Assembly: GCA_018292915.2 (NCBI GenBank)
Contig: JACVVK020000196.1
Span: forward strand, 117,001-181,000
Direction of reading: 5' to 3'
Length of the DNA: 64,000 bases
Source of the DNA: Batillaria attramentaria
Lineage: Eukaryota > Mollusca > Gastropoda > Batillariidae
Shown here: in pieces, positions 44,925 to 56,798 of the stretch
Layout of the letters: every line of letters begins with the position of its first letter
Position numbering within the stretch: position 1 is the first letter of the stretch
Notes under the pieces: model-generated
The model's input: only the letters and a program-made list of their open reading frames with translations
The model's database searches: none
Told to the model about the DNA's origin: nothing
Translations under genes and position numbers: made by a program

Positions 44925-45430
44925 TTTTGAATGACCTTGACTCAAGGTCAAGGTCATTAGAGCTGTCTTTTGTGAATTTTAACATTACCATTTTCGCAGA
45001 AACTACAAATACTAGAGGAGTCAAAGACTCAAACTTAGCATCATGATAGACATTGATAAGATCTGTACTAACACATCTCATTTAAATGACCTTGACCCAA
45101 GGTCAAGGCCATACAAGCTGTTTTGGGGAAAAGTACTCTTAAAATAATTACATCATAATGACCTTGACCCATCTCACAAGTGGGGCAAGGAGGCATCTGC
45201 TGCTCTAGTTTTTTGCATGACCTTGACTCAAGATCTTAAGATCTTCACTGACACATCTTGTTTGAATTTCCTTGGCTCAAGGCCACATGAGTTGTCCATG
45301 GAAAAAACTGTAACTGCAATTTTCTCAGAAACTAAAAACACTAAAGACACCTGACTTGGCATGCTGATAGACTGTGATAAGACCTTTACAGACATACTGT
45401 TTTCAGTGACCTTGACCCATTTCACAAGTG
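44925..45430. repeat. Degenerate repeat block with AGGTCA half-sites
   Basis: Several imperfect units of roughly 150-180 bp share TGACCTTGACYCAAGGTCA, TTTTC-CAGAAACTA, CATGCTGATAGAC-like and GATAAGA blocks. TCAAGGTCA is present at 44942-44950, directly followed by a second AGGTCA. Confidence 0.65.
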
Positions 45431-46535
45431 AGTAAAGTAGGCTTCTGTCCTTTTAGTTATTTGTTCATTTAGATCGAGTACCCACTGAAAGTGTCCTCAC
45501 TCCTGGACAAGGTGTGAAAAGTCATCACACTCTGTTGATTCATCATGATGATGGTTTGCACGTCTCTTCCGAGGGCACAGCCAGGTCCATAAATTGTTGC
45601 TGACATTGATACGTTCTTGAGATATATGGATGCCGCGATACATCAGTTGTGCCAGCAATGTTATGATCCATCATTTTGCACATCAAGCATTTCTGCTGTA
45701 TCACAAGGCGAGTGTTCTTTCCATGTAGACATCTGCAGGTTAGAACAGGTGAAGATGTCGATACAGTAGGAATCACTGAGTCATAGTGAGTCTCACTGTT
45801 CCAAGAAACTGGTATTTCATTGCCTGCATGATGCTGTCTAAGATTGAAGCAGACATGAGGTTTTTTTTAGGCGTTCAGCAGAATCTGCTAGGCCAGTTTT
45901 CACTTCTTTTTTTTTTTTTTTTTTTGGGGGGGGGGGTTCCACCGTTCTGCAGTTGAAGCAACAAAAAAGAAGTGGAACAAGCAGGACAGTTTATTTTGTT
46001 TTACTCTCTTTTTTTTCTTTTTTTTTTCTTTTTTGCCCCTATGTCAATTTGTGCTGGGTCTTGTTTGTTGTTGTTGTTATTTTTTTGTTTTTGTGTTTCT
46101 GCGGTTTTGCGATGATAAAAAAGAAGAATGTTGGACACGCAGGACAATCTGCCTCTTCAACGCCCTTCCCCCAGTGTTCGTTTTATGCTTGGCAGCGAAC
46201 AGAGTTCCTTTGGAATTCCAAATATGGCGAGGAATGCTTTGCTGGGGGGGGGAGGGGGGGGGAGAATCTATGGATACATGTTTCAGGGTTGTGCATTTGC
46301 TGAATCACTGTGACCAGCAGTAAGATACTAGGCTTGACAAGCTGGTGACATTTTTCAAGAAATTCATGCCACAAGTCAGTGTCAGCATCATCGTAATCCA
46401 TAATTCGCGCGTTCAGTTTGACATAAGTGGGACGCTGTCTTCTGGTTGATGTAGTGGTTGGAGAATCTGCACATGGTGGCAATAGTTTGTGTGAATTTTC
46501 ATATCTGCCAAAAATTTATAATTCAAAACCAGGAC

Positions 46536-46539
<4 letters not shown>

Positions 46540-46580
<41 letters not shown>

Positions 46581-46603
46581 GAGTCAGACAATTGATTTGA
46601 GCA

Positions 46604-46634
<31 letters not shown>

Positions 46635-46635
46635 A
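46540..46635. repeat. Inverted microsatellite pair (AC)n and (GT)n
   Basis: An AC array (about 46540-46578) and a GT array (about 46607-46633) are separated by about 28 bp, so a transcript could form a perfect hairpin. Confidence 0.85.
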
Positions 46636-48170
46636 CAAAATGTTTGTGAAGAAACCTGGTTTGGCGTGTGTGCAGTTACTGGTCGTGGCAAGGGATATGA
46701 ATGATTATTGATAGTGAAGTGAAGTTCTTTTTCAGGACAGGTCCTGCTACCACGCCCCTGGTACCACCTTCCGTTTCAGAACCGCACGCCTTCTGTCATG
46801 TCATTGTCTGTCTTCATCCTGTACAGTTGTACACCCACCCCCTCCCCCCAGCTTTCCTCTTTTTTCTTCAACTCATCCGTGTAGTGTCCACACTAGTGCT
46901 GTCTAGTGCAATTAAAAAGTGTGGTGGCCCGTGGAGGGACTGCCATTCTCCGCAGCATACCAAAAAAAAAAAAAGTGCGAGAAATAAATCAGACCCCGTC
47001 ATCATGACATGGCGAATTCCCCAGTCGACTGTGTAGGGTGTAAGGTAAAATATCACCTTGTCAGGCAGAAGCGCGTTTCTTCTCCAGCCGCCATTCCGCC
47101 TGTAGCTCGGGAACACTTCAGTGAGCATGCGTAGATTTGGAGGTGCAGGTGGTCGGATGCAGTTGGATCTCATGCAAATTGTCAGTGCACATTTTATATA
47201 TGTAAAGATATAGCATATAATTCGTAAATTTGATGTGATTGTAGCATATTCAGTTGAAAGCGCTGTGATAAAGGTGGCAGTTTTTTAAAAACTTTTTTTG
47301 GGGGGAGGGGGGGGGGAGAGGAGGAGGGTTGGTGGGTACCATAGTTGAAGTTTTTTGATTGTCCTGACAGTAAGTTATGCTGTCACGTATGTGGGCTATA
47401 CACTAATGTAGTAATTGAACAACTTTCAGGGAGTACACACTGAACAAGCAGTGCAAATTTGGCTGTGTGACAGATTGTAGAATATTGCACCTGCACACGT
47501 TACATTAAATCAAAATGTGGTTGGTTGGTTAAGATGGTGATGTGAAGGGACACCGGACTGTACTCTATTTTGTCTTTGCTGCAGTCTGTCTTGTGCTTTC
47601 TAATTCTCCAGGCCAAATAGTTTCTTTATCTAAAAAAAGAAAAGAAAAAAAGTAGCATTTGCTCGCATTGCTGATGGACAGCATAATACGAGATCCTGGT
47701 AAGGAAGGAGGTGATGGGTCGGTTAGACTTTACCATGATTGCGCGCGCGCGCGTGCGTGTGTGTGTGTGTGTGTGTGTGTTTCACAGCACAAAGATCATT
47801 GACAAATGTTATCGCTGTTTCTGTTGTGAGCTTGGAGCTAACTTTAAGTGTAACCAGATCCGTATCGTGTGTACGTCTTCAGTGTAAATGCATCTTTATT
47901 TGAAATTTTATTGCTGTTAATGGATGCTATATTGAGCCGCGTTTTTTTATAGGCATCAATAAAAGCCTGAACAGGTGAGAATGGCCCCAGTGCATTCAAT
48001 TGGAAGCCAGTGTCGCTGTTTTGCATCAGTATTCTATAAACTGATCTAACTTCAAGTAGGTTTATGCATGCAGGTTTTACGCTGTCAACCTTCTTCCCCG
48101 TCTTTTCAATCCACTTCTCCTCTCACCCCCCCCCCCCACCCCCCGCCCTCCTCCACCACAAAAAGCAAAA

Positions 48171-48531
48171 GAAAATTACAAAAAGAGTTTATAAATCCCA
48201 CAATATTTTGTCAAAGGACTGACAATGACATGTTACCCGATTGCTTCCCCCCCCCCCCCCCCAAACAGTATGAGAGATAGAAAAGATAGCTGCCCAGTCA
48301 GTGTACTCATTTGAGACTATGTTATTTTAAGGCATAAGGAACAAAAACATAATAGAAAATTACAAAAAGAGTTTATAAATCCCACAATATTTTGTCAAAG
48401 GACTGACAATGACATGTTACCCGATTGCTTCCCCCCCCCCCCCCAAACAGTATGAGAGATAGAAAAGATAGCTGCCCAGTCAGTGTACTCATTTGAGACT
48501 ATGTTATTTTAAGGCATAAGGAACAAAAACA
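48171..48531. repeat. 184-bp direct tandem duplication with C-run
   Basis: Copies 48171-48354 and 48355-48531 look identical by eye except for the C-run (16 against 14) and the last few bases, so the duplication appears recent. Confidence 0.9.
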
Positions 48532-49224
48532 ACGAAATAAACGCGCGCTATCGTGTATAGGTCTGTATGTGGATTACGTGACAACGGTAGTGCAGGCCAA
48601 CATCAGATACTGCACTGTAATGCCCGCGGGTGATGTTGGCTACCCAGTTGTGAAGTGTGTCCTGTATTTAGGTCAGTAGATTTTGCCGCTGTGTCACTGC
48701 GTTTTGGCCCACGAGTACCTCAGCCTTGATTTTTTTTATTTTTTTTTTCGTATACTTGGGTGATTTGTCCTAGTGAAGGATGAATGATGTCAGCGGCCTT
48801 TGCAGGGCGTGCAAAGCTGCTGTCAGGTATTAGAGGTTATGGAGATAACGTGGCCTGTTACCTGTACCCGGTGCGTCAGACATCAGCTGCTGACAAATCT
48901 TGCTTGCCGTAGCCTGTAATGTAATTTGGGGTTTGTCATACAGGGAAGCGCGCGGCAAAGCGGAAGATCGCGCGCTCCTCACGATTGTGTTACGTTGTGT
49001 TGAGTGACGGCAACATCACAGACGTTCTGATGATGCTTAGTACCTTTGTTTTCACACCCGCTCAACCCGACCACGCCCATCCCCTCCTCGGCCCTCTCTC
49101 CTCTCTCTGTCTCCCACACGCACGCGCACGCGCACACACACACGCACGCACGCACGCACGCACGCACACACACACCAGATTGACGTTTACTTGAAATAAT
49201 TGTAATTACATAAAACCGTGTTGA

Positions 49225-49588
49225 TTTCGGCTTCACTCGTCACCTATCAACCGTCGCGAACCCTCAGCTCGTCGACGGAGAGGCTTCTCAAAATTGCCAA
49301 GCGCAACCTGAAATCCTTTGGCGAGCGCTCTTTCAGTTTTGTTGCACCAACCTTTTTGAATTCCCTGCCAGCACATCTGAGAAACGCGCCCACACTGTTT
49401 TTAAGAGCAATCTTAAAACGTTCCTCTTATGTAAAGCTTTCCAGTAATTTCCCGTGTCAGCAACCAGTCAGTTTTACCAGTGTATGTCTGTCCACTGTTT
49501 GCAAAATGTGCGTGAGTGTCGGTGAGTGATTGGCACATTGAGTTTATGCCAAAGAAATGCCATTTATTATTATTATTATTATTATTGA
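49225..49588 (+). mobile_element. LINE 3' end with (ATT)n tail
   Basis: Encodes a typical RT terminal segment (RSFSFVAPTFLNSLPAHLRN), then a frameshift, then FLLCKAF-stop in another frame. It is followed by a short 3' UTR and an (ATT)n run at about 49561-49587. A different family from the (AAGT)n elements. Confidence 0.75.
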
Positions 49589-49687
49589 TTTGGAGCAGGC
49601 GGGCTTTGAAAATGGACAATTTCCCGTTGCTATGCCGCGTGAAAAGTTTCCACGATTGCTCTCACCTGAAGCCGTGATTTTCAAACA

Positions 49688-49733
49688 TGTGGGTGGGTGT
49701 TTGGGGGTTTAACGTCCTTTTCCACCACATGGT
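49688..49733 (-). mobile_element. SINE family C, 3' scrap
   Basis: Only the terminal CCATGTGGTGGAAAAGGACG and TTAAACCCCCAAACACCCAC portion is left. Confidence 0.5.
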
Positions 49734-50827
49734 TTCAAACATGAGCGTATTATACGCGTCGTTAGATTGTAGTGACACGTGCATTAGTAAAGTTGATTTC
49801 GGGTTGATAAACGACCTCTTTCAAGTCTTTCGAATCGACAGTTGAAAGTCCAAAGCGTTTTTCCGGTGCTTTGGCGTTTTGTGCTTTGGTGAATTTGGAA
49901 AAAATGCGGTGCTCAGGCGGCGTGGGAAACTGCTGAATGAGGACGATACGATTTGGAGCGGTATCGCACCGGGAAAACGCCCGTCACCCCCGTGTTAAAG
50001 AGGGTAGGTCGTAACGTTACACATACCCGTGTCCGGCAAAGAGGCCGTTCCTGCCGCTGACTGAGATACAGATGACGTTGCAGGACAGGCCAAGGGTGGA
50101 TATGCCTATCATGTACATTATAATATGGAGTGGTCCCAGGGCAGTGACTGGACCGCGCCTCGGGGTGATGGGAGGGGTTAGACTGGAGTCCGAGTGCCAC
50201 CTACGTGTGTTCAATCACACAGGTAGACTTGTTGAGATTACGGCAGTTTACATCCTGGAACGGGCAAGCGGGTTCGGTCAGCTGTGAAGGCTCCTAGTCC
50301 TACTGCGTATGGTTATTGCCGACACTCGATTCTCTTTCTCTGCCAACTTTGCTGACTCACGGGCAATGACACAGCAGTCCTGGCCCGCGCGACCCTATTT
50401 TTACTGTCAGCCGGCTTATCGGGGATCCATACTGACTGGTGGACGCCGTAAAGTAGTTTGTGAGATACGGCTAAAACCTTTCAGACCTTTTACCAGGGCG
50501 GTTGGGAAGCAAATTTATAGCAAGCGTTTGACGTAACTTGCTTTGTGCTGTATTGTATCTTGCTGCTGCTGCTGTTGTTGTTTTTTTTTTTTTTTTTTAG
50601 GCACGCTTGTTTTGCGTGGCCGTAACCGCTCCGTTTTAATACCGCCGCAGTAAGAGCGCTAAGTTGCGTGACGGCGGCAGCGTTACTAAACTAAGTGCAG
50701 TCACTGTTCGTCGCATATTAAGATCATTGAGTTGTTTGGGCGGTGGTGGTGTGCTGGGATATTATTTTATATGTATCATGCCGCAGGGGGCTGGGTTCTG
50801 TAAGTAGGACGTAACGCGTGTCGATAT

Positions 50828-50858
<31 letters not shown>

Positions 50859-51603
50859 CTAAACGTTTCAGTCAGTCTCGCTCGGTGTGGGGCGCACCGG
50901 GCCTTCACCTGTCGCGAGTAGCTGATCCAGGAAACTGGAGTTTTCCTTAGTCATGTTGAGGGGGTGTCCCCAAGGCACGGGGTGACAACACTCCCTCACC
51001 CCTCCGCCTCCCCCCCCCGCTTTCCCCCTCCCCTTCTGCCTTATCGAGCGTTGTCGAAGGTAGGAGGGAGACCCATGTGATCGGGATAGGTATTTGGCAG
51101 TTGGACGCCTGCCACATAGCAACGACCACAGCTGTCTCTGACGGCAGCATTCGCCATGTGATTTAAAAAAAAAAAATAGAGTGAATCTGGGACGATCTAT
51201 TCGTGTATTCACTCACTTTTTGGAGTGGCTTGCACTTGCGTGACACCATCGGTCAATCTCATTGTTACGAAGCGTGGTTTTCGTCGGAAGTGTGTGTGTG
51301 AAACATTAAACCGAGAGTGGCCTTCATAGGTGTTTCATCTAACACAGGACACGTTTTTATTACCATTCAGCCCTTAGGGAGGTGGTTTTGAATTTAAATT
51401 TGTTTCGTCGGACGGTAAATTGAGCTCGTGTGAAGGTGTCTTTTATTCAGTTCTGTGGTGAAGAGAGAAAAGTCTGTCGGTTCGCGGCATCGTCATGGAG
51501 GCAATGGTTAAGTTTCACTGCTTGTACGGCATCGTCAATTCGGGGCTTTTTGTTGTGAACACAGAGCCCAAGGCTGGATAGACTGGTGATTTTAAAAAGG
51601 TTA

Positions 51604-51605
<2 letters not shown>

Positions 51606-51687
<82 letters not shown>
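51606..51687. repeat. (CT)n(GT)n compound microsatellite
   Basis: CT from about 51606 to 51650, then GT to 51687. Confidence 0.9.
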
Positions 51688-51691
<4 letters not shown>

Positions 51692-52194
51692 AGAATTGAA
51701 ACCTTTCATGGTTCACCGACTTCCACGCAATTCATATATATATCAAATCACATTAAGCGCGATCCGTGCGCTCCAGATAGACTGTGCCTGTGTGGCTTAC
51801 TACAATGCAGCCGAGTGTAGGTGTCATCTTGCACCATTCCCCGGGACACTGTTCTAAAGTATTACGTCGTTTGGGTTGCGTCTGAAGGTTTTCCCAACCT
51901 ACACGCATTTCCTCATGTACCAGGTAGACTCCTTTTGTGCGTGTTCTTCCGTGTGTGTGTGTGTGTGTCTTTTGGGTTTTGTTTTTTGGGGGGAAGGGGG
52001 GGGGCTGGCTTCTCGGTGGCTGACAGACGTGCAGGATGTCACGATGTTGGTGATCACACACCTTTTCAAAAGCTGTTACAGTACTTGTTTTTGACATTTC
52101 ACGTCTGCTGCGCTAAGACTTGCAACAAACTATATCCCCCCCACCCCCCACCCCCGCTTTATCTTAGGGGTCTGGTGGTGGCAGTTTCTTGCTA

Positions 52195-52523
52195 AAAGGG
52201 GCTAATGCTACCTTATTTATGCCCATAGATCGTTCTGTTTTCTTGGTATCTGTCATCACACCACTTAGACGCCTGGACAGTGACAGCATCTGTTATGCTG
52301 GCAGAAGTGTACTCGATGACGCGGCCACGACACTGAGCGCTCCAGTAGTGTAACAACAGTCGTAGAGTGTGAATGTTCGACCGCTGGCGCAAAGGTGTAA
52401 ACAAGATTGCGTGGCATGAAGAGCTGTACTTATCAACGAGAGAGAGAGGATTTCGAGCGTACAGACGCACTCACGAGATTGAGAAAATTTAAGTTGACTC
52501 AGCAAAGACGGGATTAGCCCGTT
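52195..52523. mobile_element. GGGGCTAAT-ended element, copy 1
   Basis: Begins AGGGGCTAATGCTACC and ends GGGATTAGCCCGTT. Shares ACTCGATGACGC, CACTGAGCGCT and GTGTAACAACAGTC blocks with the copies at 26725 and 59376. Confidence 0.6.
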
Positions 52524-52622
52524 AAAAAAAGAAGATAATTTAGGATGGGAGCTTAATCGCGGCTGGCTTTTCTAGATTTTTTTTTTTTGTTTTTTTTTTT
52601 TGTGGTCTCCTAAATGAAAAGA

Positions 52623-52624
<2 letters not shown>

Positions 52625-52706
<82 letters not shown>
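52625..52706. repeat. (CT)n(CA)n compound microsatellite
   Basis: CT to 52653 followed by CA to 52706. A near repeat of the following unique sequence (AAGATAATTTAGGATKGGAGC) lies on both sides at 52530 and 52707. Confidence 0.9.
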
Positions 52707-52708
<2 letters not shown>

Positions 52709-52826
52709 GATAATTTAGGATTGGAGCTTAATCGCTGGATTTTCTAGATTTGTTTGGTTTCTTTCTTTTCTTCTTTTCTCTCAGATGAAACGACCCCCCC
52801 CCCCCCCCCGCTCCCTCTCTCTCTTT

Positions 52827-52861
<35 letters not shown>

Positions 52862-53543
52862 GCACGTACGCACGCACACTCTCAGCGGCTTTCGTGATAT
52901 TTGCTGTGCATTTTCAGTGTACATGTTATGCTGGATATCATATCAGTGCTACCATACTGCGCGTTCGACCGATTTTCGCTGCCCAGCTGTGACGGCGGCC
53001 TTCACCGGGCAGTACACGCGTAATAGAGCACACTGACAAGGAAAATAAGGTCAGATTCCGTCTCCCTACTAGTATGACCTCTTCATCGTGACTCAGGGAA
53101 TCTCTCAATCTCTCTCTCTCTCTCTGTGAGAGATTGTGTGTGTGTGTGTGTGTGTGCGTGCGTGCGTGCCGTGCATGCGTGTGTGTGTGTGTGAGAGAGA
53201 GAGAGACAGTGGGTGTCCGTTTGCACGAGACAACGTGTTTGCACGACTGAGACAGCGTGTGTTTTTGCGCGTGTAACAGTGCGTCTGAATCACGCCAGGA
53301 AAACGTCCCCCCCCCCCCCCCCCCATTTTTGTCTTTCCGCCAATTGCTTACCGACACATCCTTGTCTAGCAAGGCTGTTTCCCTGTTCACTTTTGGAAAT
53401 TCGGGTAGAGTGCATACTTCATGCAGATTTCATACGCGACAGATAGAAACCGCTGTGGCCCGTAGTCTGCATTATCTGTCCTTACGTGCAGGTAATGCAG
53501 CACGTGCGTATTTAGTTAAACGACCTGCGTTCGTGACCTTAAT

Positions 53544-53550
53544 GCATTAG

Positions 53551-53602
<52 letters not shown>
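53544..53602. repeat. (CT)n microsatellite
   Basis: Uninterrupted CT array. A second CT array lies at 53711-53740. Confidence 0.9.
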
Positions 53603-53606
<4 letters not shown>

Positions 53607-53708
53607 CAGTAGTATTAGCTCATGTAGTGTAGCAACGGCAAGTTTTGAAATTGGTATGAATATGCCTGCAACTTCTACCGTTGTAAAATAAAGGTTCTTG
53701 TTCTTCCT

Positions 53709-53740
<32 letters not shown>

Positions 53741-54844
53741 GCTCACAGAAAAACCAGAGGTACTGGAAGCTCATTGAAACCCGGTTGTCTTATCTTTCTG
53801 TGCATGTCACAAAATTGTGACCGTTTTGCCCTGATTTTCCTGATTGACAGGAACTGCCGTAGTAGTAGTAGTAGTCTGTGCTTTGTGTTTATGGGTATAA
53901 GGGGAATTTTAAAAAGTACAGTATTTTTATTTTCTGTAGTGTTCGTGTTGACTGTAGCTTGCAAATGCCGTAGGCAGTATAGGTTTGCTTGTAGATTGCT
54001 GTATTAACGCGTGCTCATCCTTTGCAAAATTGGCCATCAGGACAGTGGCATTCCCGTACCCTTTGGCATCACTGTGCGTTTTTCCGTAAGCTCGAGCGAA
54101 AGAGTGTGCTGCAATTCATGACTGCATAATAGCTGTCATTGGCACGTACATGATGAACCATCTCCGCTGTCACGTTCGCCAGAGGTCGACACTTTGACCC
54201 TCTTGTGATCAATATGGCACGTCTATTTTTAACCCTAATGCCGAGAGGCATTTTTGAGTGTTTCCGCCTGTCTGACTTACCGGCCGCTTTGATGTTGGCG
54301 CATAGTCCTTCACAGGCGTAGACCCGAGTAGGTCACTGACTGATGGAGCGGCGATGGGACAAAAGAGCGTCGAGTGCAGCGAAACCAAGGACCAGGCTAG
54401 AGGGACAGGGGTTAGGGTCGTTTGCATGTTGCATGTTATTGTTGCAAGTCCGTCAAGTCCATTACACATGTCCTTGTGGAAAGTGGGTGTCTTCCGTGCT
54501 TATTATTGTGACCTTTATTGAGAGCATCGTGCAACTAATGAAGTTTGGTTTGCTGTGTTCGACTGATGCGGCGCGTGGTTTTGGACTCGCCCCTGGTCTA
54601 ACTAAAGAGGAACGTTTTTTTTGTTTTGGGTTTTTCCCCCCCATGTTTACTGTTGATTTACAGACATGACAACAATGCAAAACAAAAAAACAACAACAAT
54701 GAAACAATGAAAGAGAAGTTTACAAACATGACGGACGTGCAAGGACAAAGCAAAAGTAGGGAGAAAAAAAAAACACACACACAACAAAACGGAATGTATA
54801 CCTGATTGTGTGTAATCAAAGCTGACGCTTTTGTTTGATTGCAG

Positions 54845-55049
54845 TGAAGCGCAAGAGATCAAGATGCCCAACGTGTCAGACGGAGCGGAGTCCCCGTGAG
54901 GTGGGTGACCGACGACGGTGTCTGCCTGACCAGTGTTGCCAGCACCACCACTTCGCCACCCTCCCCGCGAGCGCCCCGCCCCCCGACCCCACACGTCTCC
55001 TGCGCCGCCCAGCCCCCCACCCCCCAGCCTACTCACCCTCTGTTCCGTC
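54845..55049 (+). other. KEAP1 5' UTR part of first coding exon
   Basis: A TTTGATTGCAG acceptor ends at 54844, so at least one upstream non-coding exon exists. The leader is C-rich from about 54950. The KEAP1 frame stays open upstream of the ATG, but no in-frame ATG is seen between the acceptor and 55050, so an N-terminal extension is unlikely unless it is spliced from upstream. Confidence 0.6.
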
Positions 55050-56754
55050 ATGGCGCAGGTGGTGGGCCAGTCGTCGGCCTGCTACAGGCCCAAGCCGATG
55101 ATGACTCAGAAACCTGCTGACGGCAGCATGCACTTCACCATCATGAAGCACCCCAAAGAGGCCCTGGAGGTGATGAACGCCTTGCGTCGCGCCTGCAAGC
55201 TCTGTGACGTGTCGCTCGTCGTCGGCACGGAGACGCTGGCGGCTCACAAGCTGGTGCTGGCTGCAGCCTCGCCCTACTTCAAGGCCATGTTCACGGGCGG
55301 GATGCGGGAGGAGGAAATGACCACCATCCCGCTGCATGGCATCTCTCCCTGCACCCTGTCCACGCTCATCGACTTCGCCTACACCGCTGAGATCCACATC
55401 TCCGAGGGGAACGTGTGTTTTCTTCTGCCCGCGGCCACCATGTTTCAAATGTCTCACGTGGTGGAGGCGTGTAGTGTCTTCCTTGAGCACCAGCTTGACC
55501 CCAACAACTGCATCGGCATTGCGGACTTTGCGTCCGAACACGGGTGCATGGAGCTGGAACAGAAGGCAAGGAAGTACATACTCAAACATTTCTGTGAGGT
55601 GATCAAAAGCGAGGAGTTCTTGACGTTGTCGTTCCATCAGGTCATCAACTTGCTCAAGCAGGACGAACTCAACATCAAGTGCGAGTCGGAGGTTTACCAG
55701 GCTGTGATGAAGTGGGTCGCGCAAGACGAAACGCGCCTGTGCAAACTAGAGACGCTGCTTTCGGCAGTGCGGCTGACAAACCTGGCCCCGTGCTTCTTGG
55801 AACAGCAGCTTAAGCATTGCCCTATTCTCAGGAAACGACCTCAGTGCTTACAGACCCTCGCGGAAAAGCTGCGAAAACTGAAACTGCATGAAAGTGGTTG
55901 TGACGCCCCGCGCAGGCCATGTTCCCCACAAGTGATATTTTGTGCGGGCGGCTATTTACGGCAGTCTTTAAGCAACTTTGAGTGTTTCAACCCCAAAACG
56001 AAACAGTGGCACAGACTTCCAGATTTGTCCACGCCGCGCAGTGGCTTAGGGGCCTGCATTGTGAGAGGTTCTTTGTATGTGATAGGAGGCAGGAACAATT
56101 CTCCAGAGGGCAACATGGACTCCAATGCATTAACTATGTACGATGCCTACAGAAATATGTGGACTCCGAGGGCGCCCATGACTGTGCCCAGGAATCGTGT
56201 GGGTGTCGGTGTGATAGATAATATGATTTACGCTGTGGGAGGATCGCAAGGGCAGACACATCACAATTCTGCTGAACGGTAGGTCATCTGCAACCACTTG
56301 CCAACGTTAGAAACTATACAATAGTTTGTGTGTGGGGGGGGGGGGGGGGGGATGAATGGAGTGTCAGCCTGAACTCTCTGCCAGTTCCAGAAGGGTATTC
56401 CTCCCAGTGCGTAGGAAAATTGGGGGGGGGGGGGGGTATAGGACTTCAATCGGAGCTGAGGCAATTTTCATCATGTATTAGGAGCAGATATTGATGACGA
56501 TGCTGTGGAGGTCCGTTAAGGTTTTGGGCTGTGTGTCAGGGCCACATTGCATACCAATACTTAGTCACTAATTCCTAGTGTTAACCAGACTGGCAATGAC
56601 ACCACCTGCTTTACTACTCTGCACTATCCATGTAATCTAGTATTGTGCTTTTTTTGTGTGAGCTGGCATCTCTGTTGTAGACCATCATGACAACACACCA
56701 TTAGTCAGTACAGCAAGGCAGTTTATTCATGCTGAATACTCTGTGTGCATATGT

Positions 56755-56798
<44 letters not shown>

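Larger units (their letters stand above)
43741..54844. other. 11-kb spacer between SMC6 and KEAP1
   Basis: No host coding exon recognised. Contents seen: half-site repeat block (44925-45430), AC/GT inverted microsatellites (46540-46635), a 184-bp tandem duplication (48171-48531), a LINE 3' end (49225-49588), a TIR-like element (52195-52523) and long CT/GT arrays (51606-51687, 52625-52706, 53544-53602). The interval 49.9-51.3 kb is relatively CpG-rich and could hold the KEAP1 promoter and first exon, but no site is decisive. Confidence 0.5.

Noticed and set aside
45543..45776. Cys-rich 77-residue minus-strand frame
   Set aside because: It looked briefly like a transposase tail, but the Cys/His spacing matches no motif I can name and it borders the half-site repeats.
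46183..46482. 99-residue minus-strand frame with acidic Tyr/Asp stretch
   Set aside because: No family recognised, no splice context, and part of the frame runs through a G-rich tract. Left unannotated.
54933..55049. N-terminal extension of KEAP1 upstream of ATG 55050
   Set aside because: The frame is open but its first codon is GTG, it is Pro-rich 5' UTR in composition, and the ATG at 55050 has the better context.
55029..55724. 231-residue minus-strand frame opposite KEAP1
   Set aside because: Antisense shadow of the GC-rich BTB/BACK coding exon. The plus-strand frame has clear domains and splice sites.
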